DNA of 64,000 nucleotides from Pseudomonas laurentiana. Its GTDB lineage: Bacteria > Pseudomonadota > Gammaproteobacteria > Pseudomonadales > Pseudomonadaceae. Both the position numbers and the translations under genes were made by a program. The notes below the pieces were generated by a model that saw only the letters and a program-made list of their open reading frames with translations, ran no database searches and was not told the origin of the DNA. This document shows positions 8,110-18,204 of the stretch, one piece after another (the stretch's first letter is position 1; every line of letters begins with the position of its first letter). Location of the stretch: NCBI RefSeq assembly GCF_014648275.1, contig NZ_BMQU01000001.1, forward strand, positions 361,954-425,953, in the 5' to 3' direction.

Positions 8110-9450
8110 CTAGAAGAACGTCGCCACGGTCAGTTGCAGGTAGGTGTTGGTGTCGTTGCTGCCTAACTGCAAGCCGCCTTCGCTGGCACTGTGCTCAGGT
8201 TTGTACAGGCCCACCAGCGGGCTGATGATCAGGTGCTCGTTGACCGTCCACTCCAGGTACAGGTCCAGCTCCTGGCCGCTGAGGTTGCCAAGATCGCGGT
8301 CGAGGGTATCGAAGTCGAAGAACAGCGCGCCCACCGCCAGATTGTCCCGTGGCGTCGCTTTCAGGCCGACATGATGCACGGCGGTATTGCTGTTGAACGG
8401 CCCGGCATAGTTGGCGGCCACTTCCCCTTGATACCAGGTGCCGTAGCCGCGGCTGAAACCGTAGAACAGTGGGTCGAACGCCTCGGAGAAGCGGCTGTAG
8501 CGGTAGGTGGCCGTAGGTTTCCACGGCACATCGGCAAAGGTCCAGGCCCCTTCCAGGTACCAGGCGTTCTCGCGCCCGCTGTCTCGGTCCTGGGTGGCGT
8601 ATTCAAACGCCAGGTTAAGGTTTTCAACCCCCAGCCCGCCGCTGCCGCGCACGCTGACGGTGTCCATGTCCTTGCGTTCAAGCTGGGCGGCGGTGGCGAA
8701 ACGCTCGTTGACGTCCAACCCGTGAATCCAGGTCAGCCCCAACGTACCGGCGGCGCCCACATGCTCCAGGGTGGCCGCCGCCAGTTCGGTTTCGGCCTGG
8801 GCACGGTTGTCTGATTTCAGCCATACCAGATCACTGCGCCAGCCTTGCGCGCCGCCCAGGTGCACAACCGCTGTCTGGTCGAAGGCCTTGCGCCCGGCCA
8901 GGTAGTAGGCGCCACCGCGGTCGAAGTCGGCACCAAGGTCGGCATCACCGAGGTTCACCGAATCGCCATTGAGCAGGAAGCCATCGCCCAGCTTGACCAG
9001 TTGGCGGCCGGCGGAAATGTCCACCCCGTCCTCACCAAACAGCGGCAGCAGCGCCCCGGAGCGCCAGCCCAGATAAGCGTCTTCTACCGCCGTGCGACGT
9101 TCGCTGCCGAGGGTGAAGCCAGCGGCATCACCGTCGCCCCAGGTGCCCGAGCTCACCAGATTGAACTTGCCGTACAGGCTGCCTGCGTCAGCCAGCGTCT
9201 GGCTGCCACTCAGGCCGTACTTGATGTAGCCCTCGCGCCAGGCTGAACTGCCCGCACTGCGGTTGCCTGCCGTGGCATAGCTTTCCTCGCTGTGCATGAT
9301 GCCGAACACGGCTTCCAGGTCGGCGTTCAGGACGCTGCCGCCCTGGTTGTACAGCTCGTAGGCTGCCGCTGGCAGGCTGGCAAATACACCGCTGGCCGCC
9401 AGTGCCAGGGCAAGGCGCGTTCGCAGGGGCGTGGACGTTCGCGTGATCAT
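8110..9450 (-). CDS. Outer-membrane beta-barrel protein
   Basis: Start set at 9450, where AGGAG stands ten bases before the ATG and a signal peptide follows (TRLALALAASGVFASLPAAA). The 446-residue product is rich in alternating aromatic/hydrophobic strands (FEYATQDRD, YLEGAWTF, TATYRYSRF, LYLEWTVNEHLI) and ends in Phe (LTVATFF), as outer-membrane barrels do. The overall look resembles alginate-export-type or hypothetical porin-like barrels of Pseudomonas. Substrate unknown. It precedes the LprI-domain gene in the same orientation with an 86-base gap, so the two cell-envelope genes may be co-transcribed. Confidence 0.75.
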   Translation of the reverse strand: MITRTSTPLRTRLALALAASGVFASLPAAAYELYNQGGSVLNADLEAVFGIMHSEESYATAGNRSAGSSAWREGYIKYGLSGSQTLADAGSLYGKFNLVSSGTWGDGDAAGFTLGSERRTAVEDAYLGWRSGALLPLFGEDGVDISAGRQLVKLGDGFLLNGDSVNLGDADLGADFDRGGAYYLAGRKAFDQTAVVHLGGAQGWRSDLVWLKSDNRAQAETELAAATLEHVGAAGTLGLTWIHGLDVNERFATAAQLERKDMDTVSVRGSGGLGVENLNLAFEYATQDRDSGRENAWYLEGAWTFADVPWKPTATYRYSRFSEAFDPLFYGFSRGYGTWYQGEVAANYAGPFNSNTAVHHVGLKATPRDNLAVGALFFDFDTLDRDLGNLSGQELDLYLEWTVNEHLIISPLVGLYKPEHSASEGGLQLGSNDTNTYLQLTVATFF

Positions 9451-9788
9451 CGGGGGGCTGCTCCTATGGTTTTTGTTGTGCAGGCCCGTGCGCAACCGCC
9501 ATGCCAACCTTCGCCGAGCGCTGTAAGGCCCTGGAAAACAAGGTGTTTTGCATCAGCGTTCAGCCCCCTGAGCAGTGTCTCGGCGTCTTGCCGATGCGAC
9601 AGTCGTTGTCTCAGGCTGTAACAGTTGGCCGTGCACGTACCGTCGCCCTGGCGGGTCGCTACCCCCGTAAACGCGGGTCATCGGGCTGTTTTCAACGCGT
9701 TTCGGCAGGTGGCACGCAATGTGTATTGGCTCTAACAAATACGCCTGCGCAGGCGTGCCAGTCGCCCCCGGCGTAAGGATCACGTGCG
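9451..9788. other. Intergenic region between divergent barrel and chemoreceptor genes
   Basis: This 338-base divergent region should hold the promoters of both genes. It contains small inverted repeats (ACCCCCGTAAACGCGGGT and GCCTGCGCAGGC) but no gene. I could not identify a convincing sigma-28 or sigma-54 promoter for the chemoreceptor by eye. Confidence 0.5.
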
Positions 9789-11930
9789 ATGCTGCTGAAC
9801 CGTCTTTCCATCCAGTGGAAAATTACCCTGCTCACCGGCCTGTGCCTGTTGAGCATTGTCGCGGTGCTGATCGGCATCTCGCTCTACCGCATGAGTGCGA
9901 GCACCGAGCTGGTCAAGGCCAGCAGCGCGCAGATGCTCGAAGCCTCGGCCCGCGAGCGCATGGAAGGCGAGGGCAGGGTGCAGGCACTGACCCTCCAGCG
10001 CTTTTTCCTCGCGGCCTATCAGGACGGCGTAAACCTCAGCCGCCAGGTGTTGCAGCAACAACGGCAACTGCAGAAGGCCCAGCTTGCCCCCGAGGCCCTG
10101 CGCGAGTCGCTGCACCAGCAGGTGAAAGAGGCCCTGCTGGCGAACCCGCAGTTGCTCAGCCTGTACCTGGTATTCGAGCCCAATGCCCTGGATGGCAACG
10201 ATGCCCGTTTCAGCGGGCAGGGCGCCCTGGGCAGCAACGAGCAGGGGCGTTTCTCCAGCTACTGGGCGCAGCGTAACGGCGAACTGAGCACCTTGACGGT
10301 CAGCGAAGCGCTGGTCGCCGACAGCACCACCATGCTCGACGGCACGCCGTTCAACACCTGGTTCAACTGCCCCAAGCAGACCCTTAAACCCTGCCTGCTC
10401 AACCCCTATTTCGACGACGCTTCCGGGCAGAAGACCCTGATCACCTCGCTGACCTTCCCGGTGATCGACAACGGCAAACTGCTGGCGGTGCTGGGCATGG
10501 ACATCAGCCTGGCCAACCTGCAGCAACTGGTCGACGCCAGCAGCCAGCGGCTGTACCAGGGCAAGGGCGCGGTCAGTATCGTCAGCGCGGGTGGCTTGCT
10601 TGCCGGGCATAGCCCGGATGCGACCCGACTCGGCCAGATGCTGAGCCAGGCCTACCCGGAACAGGGCAGCGAGCTGCTGGCCCTGCAACGCCAGGGGCAG
10701 GCTCACGAGCTGCAACAGGCCGGTCGCTTGCAGGTGCTGGCGCCACTGCAACCCATACCGGATGCGCAGCCGTGGTCTGTCCTGCTTGATGTGCCGATGG
10801 ACGCCTTGCTGGCCCCGGCGCGAACGCTGCAGCAGGACCTCGACCGCCGCAGCGCCGAAGGCACCTGGCTGGAGCTGCTGTTCGGCCTGCTGGCAGCCGT
10901 GGCCGGGCTGTTACTGGTATGGCTGACTGCACGCGGCGTCACCCGGCCGATCCTGGGTGTTGCGGCCATGCTGCGCGACATCGCCAGCGGCGAGGGCGAC
11001 CTGACCCAGCGCCTCGCCTACGACAAACGCGACGAGTTGGGCGAACTGGCCGGTTGGTTCAACCGCTTCCTCGACAAACTGCGGCCGATCATCGCCGACG
11101 TGAAAAGCTCGGTGCAGGACGCACGCGGCACCGCCGACCAGTCCGCCGCCATCGCCAGCCAGACCAGCGCCGGTATGCAACAGCAGTACCGCGAAGTCGA
11201 CCAGGTGGCCACCGCGTCCCACGAAATGAGCGCCACGGCCCATGATGTTGCCCGCAGCGCCGCCCAGGCGGCAGACGCCGCACGTGGCGCCGACCAAGCC
11301 ACATGCGAAGGCCTTGGCGTGATCAACCAGACCACCCGCGCCATCGATGACCTGGCCCGCGACATGACCCGCGCCATGAGCCAGGTTGAAGGCCTGTCTG
11401 CCAGCAGTGAACAGATCGGTTCGGTGCTTGAAGTGATTCGCGGCATCGCCGAACAAACCAACCTGCTGGCACTCAACGCCGCCATCGAAGCCGCCCGAGC
11501 CGGTGAGGCGGGCCGTGGCTTTGCCGTGGTCGCCGACGAAGTACGCAACCTGGCCAGACGCACCCAGGAGTCGGTCGAAGAAATCCGTCAGGTGATCGAA
11601 GGCCTGCAAACCGGTACCCGAGACGTTGTCGCCTCAATGCACAGCAGCCACCAACAGGCGCAGGGCAGCGTTGCCCAGGTCGAACAGGCCGTTGCCGCAC
11701 TGCGGCGTATTGGCGAGGCCGTCACGGTCATCAGCGACATGAACCTGCAGATCGCCAGCGCAGCCGAAGAACAAAGCTCGGTCGCCGAAGAGATCAACCG
11801 CAACGTCGCCACCATCCGTGACGTGACCGAGTCACTGTCCGGGCGGGCCGATGAGTCGGCTCAGGTCAGCCAGGCACTGAACCGCCTGGCCAACCAGCAG
11901 CAAAGCCTGATGGAGCACTTCCGGGTATAG
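9789..11930 (+). CDS. Methyl-accepting chemotaxis protein, dCache-type sensor
   Basis: The 713-residue protein has TM1 at about residues 13-34, a large periplasmic domain of about 330 residues, TM2 at about 360-380 ([17 protein letters not shown]), a HAMP domain ([10 protein letters not shown]) and a cytoplasmic signalling domain. The hairpin tip ([19 protein letters not shown]) lies near residues 550-575. Periplasmic size and features ([20 protein letters not shown]) fit a double Cache module. Such receptors feed CheA/CheW in the polar array. The ligand is not deducible; an intraloop CPKQTLKPC pair could form a periplasmic disulfide. AAGGAT precedes the ATG. It is monocistronic and lacks a C-terminal CheR-binding pentapeptide. 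Confidence 0.9.
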   Translation: MLLNRLSIQWKITLLTGLCLLSIVAVLIGISLYRMSASTELVKASSAQMLEASARERMEGEGRVQALTLQRFFLAAYQDGVNLSRQVLQQQRQLQKAQLAPEALRESLHQQVKEALLANPQLLSLYLVFEPNALDGNDARFSGQGALGSNEQGRFSSYWAQRNGELSTLTVSEALVADSTTMLDGTPFNTWFNCPKQTLKPCLLNPYFDDASGQKTLITSLTFPVIDNGKLLAVLGMDISLANLQQLVDASSQRLYQGKGAVSIVSAGGLLAGHSPDATRLGQMLSQAYPEQGSELLALQRQGQAHELQQAGRLQVLAPLQPIPDAQPWSVLLDVPMDALLAPARTLQQDLDRRSAEGTWLELLFGLLAAVAGLLLVWLTARGVTRPILGVAAMLRDIASGEGDLTQRLAYDKRDELGELAGWFNRFLDKLRPIIADVKSSVQDARGTADQSAAIASQTSAGMQQQYREVDQVATASHEMSATAHDVARSAAQAADAARGADQATCEGLGVINQTTRAIDDLARDMTRAMSQVEGLSASSEQIGSVLEVIRGIAEQTNLLALNAAIEAARAGEAGRGFAVVADEVRNLARRTQESVEEIRQVIEGLQTGTRDVVASMHSSHQQAQGSVAQVEQAVAALRRIGEAVTVISDMNLQIASAAEEQSSVAEEINRNVATIRDVTESLSGRADESAQVSQALNRLANQQQSLMEHFRV

Positions 11931-12060
11931 GGGGCGCCGCGGCTCAATACCCATGGCGTACTCTCGACTTTGCTGCTATCAAGACACCAGCGTGCACGCT
12001 AACTAAACTTCCCTGAGCCGTTAACCGCGGAATTGCAGGTCTTTAGCTGCTGGGGTCTTA

Positions 12061-13839
<1,779 letters not shown>

Positions 13840-13911
13840 GTCTTGCCCACAAAATGAAACAGCTCGGCGCTACTGAAGGCGGGTGGTTTTGCGCGAGTAT
13901 TGCGGGGCTAT

Positions 13912-13986
13912 GGCCGCTGTGCGCATGAGGGCGGTGGCCCTGCCGGGCGCCTACTGTCCCGGTCGACCAACCTGCGCACGGCGGCC
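13912..13986 (+). ncRNA. Structured RNA-like element, copy 1
   Basis: The 75-base segment can fold as a three-way junction. The closing stem pairs 13912-13924 with 13974-13986 (12 of 13 Watson-Crick, one wobble). One internal hairpin is AGGGC/GCCCT (13928-13932 with 13937-13941) and another is CCGGG/CCCGG (13943-13947 with 13958-13962). A second copy lies 228 bases downstream with compensatory differences. No ORF follows this copy directly. Whether it acts as RNA (leader, riboswitch-like, sRNA) is inference. Confidence 0.45.
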
Positions 13987-14139
13987 ACCCTTCGATCTTC
14001 GCCTTGCCTCATTGCACCTTGGGCGTTAGGCTTCTTACTCGCTGAAAATCAGCGAACGGGCTTGGTCGCCCGTGCCAACGAAAGTTACAGCTCCTTGTCT
14101 TCGAATGCAGACGTCTCGGCGTCCGTATCGTTGTGCTAT

Positions 14140-14216
14140 GGCGGCTGTGCGCGGGAGGGCTTTGGCCCTGCCGGGTTTGCCTTTCGTCCCGGTCGACCAA
14201 CCTGCGTACAGCTGCC
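14140..14216 (+). ncRNA. Structured RNA-like element, copy 2 (DUF3077 leader)
   Basis: Same architecture as copy 1: the closing stem pairs 14140-14152 with 14204-14216 (11 Watson-Crick pairs plus two G-U), with AGGGC/GCCCT and CCGGG/CCCGG hairpins inside. A C-G pair of copy 1 is a G-U pair here, so both arms changed while pairing was kept. It ends 57 bases before the DUF3077 start codon and would lie in its 5' leader. Confidence 0.5.
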
Positions 14217-14272
14217 ACCCAATTTCGTTTGGTCGCGAGTTGGGGCAGCGTCACTACGGAAGGAGTTTCACT

Positions 14273-14584
14273 ATGACAAAGATTGTTCCCGATCCCCCGC
14301 AATCCCTTCTTGGCAAAACCGCGACCACCGCATTTGGTTGCTGCGATGCCGGCCATGCACCCTTGTTCACCGTATGTTCTGGCATCGATGCCGAAGACGC
14401 GCTGGTCCACGTCTCCCTGTTGCTCCAGGGCATCTACGACACGGCCCAACAGGCCTGTGAACACATCGACGACATCCCCAAAAAAGGCCTGCTATGGTCC
14501 ACCCTGCACTCCGCAGAAATGGCCAAAGGGCTGGTTGATGCGGTGCTCGATGGCATTGAAACCCAAGCCTTGAACCGCCGGTAA
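14273..14584 (+). CDS. DUF3077-type small protein
   Basis: The start at 14273 (AAGGAG eight bases upstream) gives 103 residues: MTKIVPDPPQSLLGK, then SGIDAEDALVHVSLLLQGIY and a helical C-terminus (SAEMAKGLVDAVLDGIE). This is the layout of the Pseudomonas-specific DUF3077 family, small cytoplasmic helical proteins of unknown function usually present in several copies per genome. A longer in-frame reading from 14072 would translate the structured leader and is rejected. A perfect 15-bp hairpin follows the stop. The two Cys near residues 23-24 (FGCCDAGH) are unusual for so short a protein. Confidence 0.75.
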   Translation: MTKIVPDPPQSLLGKTATTAFGCCDAGHAPLFTVCSGIDAEDALVHVSLLLQGIYDTAQQACEHIDDIPKKGLLWSTLHSAEMAKGLVDAVLDGIETQALNRR

Positions 14585-14592
14585 CCGACGGC

Positions 14593-14632
14593 GTTGTCGG
14601 CGCTTGAGTCGCCCGTATCAAGCGCCGACAAC
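14593..14632 (+). terminator. Long hairpin after the DUF3077 gene
   Basis: A perfect 15-bp stem (14593-14607 with 14618-14632) around a 10-base loop begins 9 bases after the stop. There is no T-tract, so it may be a 3'-end stabiliser rather than a classical terminator. Confidence 0.5.
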
Positions 14633-14699
14633 CGATAGCCGTACTTCAGAAACCGAAGCCTGCACAAGGCGATGTGGGGCTGCTCTTGCCAGCTAAACA

Positions 14700-14786
14700 T
14701 GTGGGAGCGGGTCTTGCCCGCGATGTAGGCACCGCGCACTCGTTGACACTCCACTGACGCCATCGCAGGCAAGCCTGCATCCCACA
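14700..14786. repeat. REP-like inverted repeat pair
   Basis: Two opposite REP-type arms (14700-14725 and 14761-14786) with the GGGAGCGGGTCTTGCCCGC core and its GCAGGCAAGCCTGC counterpart. It marks the last typical Pseudomonas intergenic sequence before the AT-rich island. Confidence 0.75.
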
Positions 14787-14814
14787 GGGAATGCGTGAGG
14801 TTGCGGCATTTTGT

Positions 14815-14866
14815 AGAAACAAAGAAGGTCCACTTTTAGGTGAAATTTCTTTGGTAGTGCGTATGG
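14815..14866. repeat. Left copy of 52-bp direct repeat flanking the island
   Basis: This segment matches 18443-18494, the terminator region just 3' of tRNA-Thr up to its CCA end, at 44 of 52 positions without gaps. The last 22 bases (TTTCTTTGGTA.TGCGTATGG) match best. It marks the left edge of the AT-rich accessory segment and looks like an old duplication of the tRNA-Thr 3' flank, as expected for an att-type junction. Confidence 0.6.
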
Positions 14867-15138
14867 GGCTGCGCCAGACGTACGGTTTTTAGGTGTTGAA
14901 TCCCTGTTTTCGTGGAGCTGGAATTTAGTGGATTTTTGGACGTGCCTCATACTGTGACTATAAATAAATCAGCTAATTATGGCTTTTGGTGGAATCGAAC
15001 CCAGATCTTCCATAGGATCCAGCGAAGAAATTTCCGAGGTGGAATCGCAGAGGAGTGCAATTTGCGCTGGCGGCAATATTCTTGATGATGGCAATATGGG
15101 TATCAATGTCAGTAAATGAGATGGAGCTTTGGTCTTAA
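14867..15138. other. AT-rich intergenic segment with tRNA 3'-end-like fragment
   Basis: No gene is supported. At 14978-15002 the segment shows TATGG followed by TTTTGG and GGAATCGAACCC, the reverse complement of a tRNA T-loop and CCA end. Twelve bases are identical to the corresponding part of tRNA-Thr at 18492-18567. The stem pairing is broken, so it is a fragment at most, possibly an older att remnant. Confidence 0.4.
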
Positions 15139-16026
15139 ATGATTGGTGATAAACTTCAGATCGCGTTTCGAAAAAATTCGAAAGGCGCACGCGGGGAGAT
15201 TTCGCTATTCCGCGCCTTCATAAAATCGTTTAATGCGCTTGGCAGTGAAGCACTTGCTAAAGAATATCATGGGAACCGCTACCAGGTAACCTTCGATGAA
15301 GGTCGAGGTGCTGGCCGTCCAATGCCTCGATGTGAACTGTGCGACGTTATGATCGTAAGTTATCCAAAGGGAAAGCCTTGGGACGCACGAGTTACGTTCA
15401 ATCAAGTAAAAGTATCTGGCTCTGCATTTGGTTGTGGTTGGTCGCCTACCTTACATCGCTCATATCGTTTTCGTGCAAATCTTGAACAATGGGATTTACT
15501 ATCAAACAGGCCATCCATTAATCCGGCGACAACTATATTCACCCCGCCAGCAGGGCTTTTGAGAGATGCTTTGCTGCCATCAGTTGGGTCATTTGGGGTG
15601 TTCTATCCGTCGACTGTGGGGTTTGAGTTCGCCTACTTCGTTGCTAATGGCTTGAATCCACTGAACAACAGCCCAGGCCGTTCAGGGACACTTGAGTGGA
15701 ACTCACCGATGCGTAAGGTCCGGACGATAGGCGGGTATGATGAAGTATTAGGAACATGCTGCCTAAAATATTTTGGAGCAGGGATTGAGAGCGGATATGT
15801 TGGGACGCCATTAGCACAATTATTTAATGGCACGCCAGGGGGGCAACAGAGTCGAGCTTGGATCAGGAAAATTCTGGTATCCCTTCAAAGTGAGAATCCG
15901 GAATCAATGCTTCCAAGGGAGTTGTTACAGGGATTAGAGCTTCAATTCGAGCTGGGTGATGAAAATCGAAATATGGCCGGAGCCGGATACTCAGTTCCTC
16001 GCGCCGTTCTACTAATTAGGACGTAA
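15139..16026 (+). CDS. Hypothetical island protein with PD-(D/E)XK-like pattern
   Basis: I do not recognise a named family for this 295-residue protein. Residues 18-91 resemble a PD-(D/E)XK nuclease core: a helix with Glu20 (GARGEISLFRAFIK), a strand ending in Asp69 (CELCDVMIV) and a second strand with Gln89-x-Lys91 (ARVTFNQVK). Such cores occur in restriction and defence nucleases. The C-terminal ~200 residues show no motif I can name. No signal peptide or membrane helix is seen. Codon use is AT-rich, unlike the chromosome around it. The ribosome-binding site is weak (GGAG about 13 bases before the ATG). It converges on the caspase-like gene with a 107-base gap and may be part of the same cargo module. 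Confidence 0.6.
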   Translation: MIGDKLQIAFRKNSKGARGEISLFRAFIKSFNALGSEALAKEYHGNRYQVTFDEGRGAGRPMPRCELCDVMIVSYPKGKPWDARVTFNQVKVSGSAFGCGWSPTLHRSYRFRANLEQWDLLSNRPSINPATTIFTPPAGLLRDALLPSVGSFGVFYPSTVGFEFAYFVANGLNPLNNSPGRSGTLEWNSPMRKVRTIGGYDEVLGTCCLKYFGAGIESGYVGTPLAQLFNGTPGGQQSRAWIRKILVSLQSENPESMLPRELLQGLELQFELGDENRNMAGAGYSVPRAVLLIRT

Positions 16027-16133
16027 GTTTCCGGTAGTGGCTATATTGGGAATGAGAGCGGCTATCTTACCATTCTCGCGATGCTCCAACTTTCAGTTCT
16101 AGGCGCCCCATGCTGCTAAATAATATGGGCGGA

Positions 16134-17027
16134 CTATATGGCCTCTATTCTCTGTGAGGGGATGGCATTCAAAATCCAGCATTCTTGATGGACGTACAGC
16201 AACGAAGCACTCATTGAGTAATTTTTGTGCGCCGCCTGGAGCGCTAAATCAGTCGAAGGGTTCTGATTTGCATCGAAAGCTTGCTTGGCGGCAACAAATT
16301 TTGCTTGAAGATCTGATGAGCCAATCAATGCGTTTGTTTTCATGTTTTTGTTGGCGCCGTTAGAGCAGACTCCGGCAAATTTGTACGAGTCCATAATGGT
16401 GAATTTCCCATCCCCGTCTATATCTACAGGTGACGACAACCATTTGAATGAGAAAAGTAAAAATATATTGGCATGCCAAGATACGGGGCCGGATAAAAAA
16501 GCCTCTGTTGTATGAAGACTAAGGCTTTCATGAAGGTTTGTGGCGCCGATAAATATAATTTCAGGATCTGCCTCGCCGTCATCTTTTTTCTTACTGCCAG
16601 CGCCGATATAATTGAATACGCCAGCGTAGCATTGTCCGAGGTATACCACGGCATGCTTCAAGTTAGGTGAAGACTTTAGGCAGTTCAGAAGGGCGTGAGG
16701 GGTTACCGGTGGAGCAGCGTCTATACCAAGTGGGCCGCCATGTCCAGTTACAAACATCACGATATTTTCATGCTTATTAACTGTTTGATCTGCGAAGAAA
16801 TCTTTAGATTCTTTAAGGTTTAACTGAGATGCAGTTCCGCTTTTAAGGAAATTTTCGATTGAGGCGCGGTCTGAGCCATCAACATAGATTTCGATGTCGG
16901 AGATACTAACGCCAGCCTTTTCTAAGCAAAGAATACCAAAAGCAAGATCTGTAATGTGGCGGGTTTCTGGCTCATTTGCTGCGGATAAAAACAAGACCCA
17001 TTTGGTGTTGCCGCCTATCAAACTCAT
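16134..17027 (-). CDS. Caspase/legumain-like (clan CD) cysteine protease
   Basis: This 297-residue protein has the clan CD catalytic dyad: His96 in MFVTGHGGPLG and Cys133 in VVYLGQCYAGVF, each at the end of a hydrophobic strand and 37 residues apart, as in peptidase families C13/C14. A DxDxDG loop (DIDGDGKFTIMDSY, residues 202-215) may bind calcium or be the conserved post-catalytic loop seen in bacterial C13-like proteins. There is no signal peptide, so it should act in the cytoplasm. Bacterial caspase-like proteases often serve as suicide effectors in anti-phage systems; that role here is inference. AAGGA lies about ten bases before the ATG. It is 31 bases downstream of a 93-residue gene in the same orientation. 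AT-rich codon use indicates acquisition by transfer. Confidence 0.75.
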   Translation of the reverse strand: MSLIGGNTKWVLFLSAANEPETRHITDLAFGILCLEKAGVSISDIEIYVDGSDRASIENFLKSGTASQLNLKESKDFFADQTVNKHENIVMFVTGHGGPLGIDAAPPVTPHALLNCLKSSPNLKHAVVYLGQCYAGVFNYIGAGSKKKDDGEADPEIIFIGATNLHESLSLHTTEAFLSGPVSWHANIFLLFSFKWLSSPVDIDGDGKFTIMDSYKFAGVCSNGANKNMKTNALIGSSDLQAKFVAAKQAFDANQNPSTDLALQAAHKNYSMSASLLYVHQECWILNAIPSQRIEAI

Positions 17028-17058
17028 TAATTAAAAATCCTTGTTTATCATCCGATGA

Positions 17059-17340
17059 TTAGAATAGGCGGGTGTTGCTAAGTGAAATAGGTCTATGGAT
17101 ATCGGAAAAATAAAAAATCTCATCTATCTCGATTTTTTCAGACGATGGTTCTACTTGGTATAGTAATTTGCCTCTGTCGTCCAGTTTGTATATCTTTGAG
17201 TCGGTTTTGAGATAAAAAGATGCTGTACTAGAGGTTGAATCTTCTGACTTGAATAGCAGCCACTCTCCCATGTTGACACACTCTTTGACAGAGTCGTCAA
17301 TGTCTGGGAGCCTGCTAGACAATATATCATGAAGTTTCAT
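17059..17340 (-). CDS. Small hypothetical protein, partner of the caspase-like gene
   Basis: I do not recognise this 93-residue acidic protein (MKLHDILSSRLPDIDDSV, then predicted beta-rich SFYLKTDSKIYKLDDRGK and IEIDEIFYFSDIHRPI). It is the first gene of a two-gene unit: GAGGG precedes its ATG, and the protease gene starts 31 bases after its stop. It has no signal peptide or membrane segment. Position and size fit a regulator, inhibitor, adaptor or substrate of the protease; none of these can be chosen from sequence alone. Confidence 0.65.
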   Translation of the reverse strand: MKLHDILSSRLPDIDDSVKECVNMGEWLLFKSEDSTSSTASFYLKTDSKIYKLDDRGKLLYQVEPSSEKIEIDEIFYFSDIHRPISLSNTRLF

Positions 17341-17877
17341 TTCAACCCTCGCCTGATTCTATAGAAGCATTCCGCAAAAATGCTTATGTAATGTCGCCGT
17401 ATGCTAGTACAGGCATGCTTTTTTTGCACCCGGCTGAAACAATTTTTCATCCTGCTAGCCCTGAATCTTTTTCGGCCAACACACCTCCTCCATCCGTAGG
17501 AGCCCCACGTTCGAGGCTCCGCAGCCCTCCACGATCTCAGAGGTCGAGCTGCATCGGTTTACTAGACCGTCAGTAAGCTACGGTCGCAGCATTACAGCCC
17601 ATGCGATGAATGGCAGTCTAGAGGGGGAGAGCTCACACCCCATGACCCTTATCTCCCCACGTCATCCCGCCAAGAATGCTGAGTGTTATCAGGGATCAAG
17701 GCCCCTGCGACCTGTGGGGAATGTCCACTACGCGGGACTGGCGGCTCCTTACGACCGGGAGCAAGGGCCTCTCATGATCTGGCCTCCTGAGCACCGTTGT
17801 CGGTTGGCGGGTGGAGGCTGCACTGGCTGACGAGACCAGCGCCGCGAGATCCTGAGCCGGGTGGAGGCAGTGATGCG

Positions 17878-18018
17878 ATGACCGGGGCATGCCTGACTGT
17901 CAGTCAGGTGCAGGCCATTCTTTGGGCTGCGGCACCATCATCTGCATCGCTGTTGCTGGTGGCTTTGGTGTTTGTCACGCCGGTTGTCACGAGGGGAGTT
18001 GCCGTACCGTTCATATAA
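17878..18018 (+). CDS. Possible small membrane protein (46 aa)
   Basis: GGAGG lies ten bases before the ATG at 17878. The predicted product (MTGACLTVSQVQAILWAAAP, then a run of hydrophobic residues LLLVALVFVTPVV) has one membrane segment. It faintly resembles small membrane proteins of filamentous phages, which would fit an integrated element at a tRNA, but I cannot establish homology. Very short length keeps confidence low. Confidence 0.3.
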   Translation: MTGACLTVSQVQAILWAAAPSSASLLLVALVFVTPVVTRGVAVPFI

Positions 18019-18089
18019 GAGAAGGGGTCGCGACCACTCTTGAAGTGGCCGAGCAACCTGCTGGATGCCAATCGCTTATGGGGATAACC

Positions 18090-18139
18090 GCCACGGCCTG
18101 ACAGTTCACTGAACAGGCTGCTGTTTGGGTGGCTTTTTT
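18090..18139 (+). terminator. Terminator-like structure within the island
   Basis: GCCAC (18090-18094) can pair with GTGGC (18129-18133), enclosing an inner CCTG/CAGG stem, and six T residues follow. It could end a transcript reading through the 46-aa ORF. Confidence 0.45.
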
Positions 18140-18180
18140 ATTGTGGTGGGGCCTGAGTCGTGGGGTGGGTTGAGATTGTT

Positions 18181-18204
18181 ATCGCAGGCAAGCCTGCTCC
18201 CACA
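18181..18204. repeat. Single REP-like arm
   Basis: One unpaired copy of the ATCGCAGGCAAGCCTGCTCC core seen in the paired REP elements of this window. Confidence 0.6.

Larger units (their letters stand above)
13840..14272. other. Intergenic region with duplicated leader element
   Basis: No protein gene is supported in this 433-base stretch. It holds the two structured repeat copies described separately (13912-13986 and 14140-14216), about 150 bases of unrelated-looking sequence between them, and an AGGAG just before the DUF3077 start. Confidence 0.6.

Noticed and set aside
9640-9788. Sigma-54 promoter for the dCache chemoreceptor (TGGCACGCAATG near 9710)
   Set aside because: The -24-like GG is present but the required GC is not at the correct spacing.
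14969-15190. 73-codon minus-strand ORF at the island edge
   Set aside because: No ribosome-binding site, overlaps the start of the 295-residue gene and the tRNA-like fragment.
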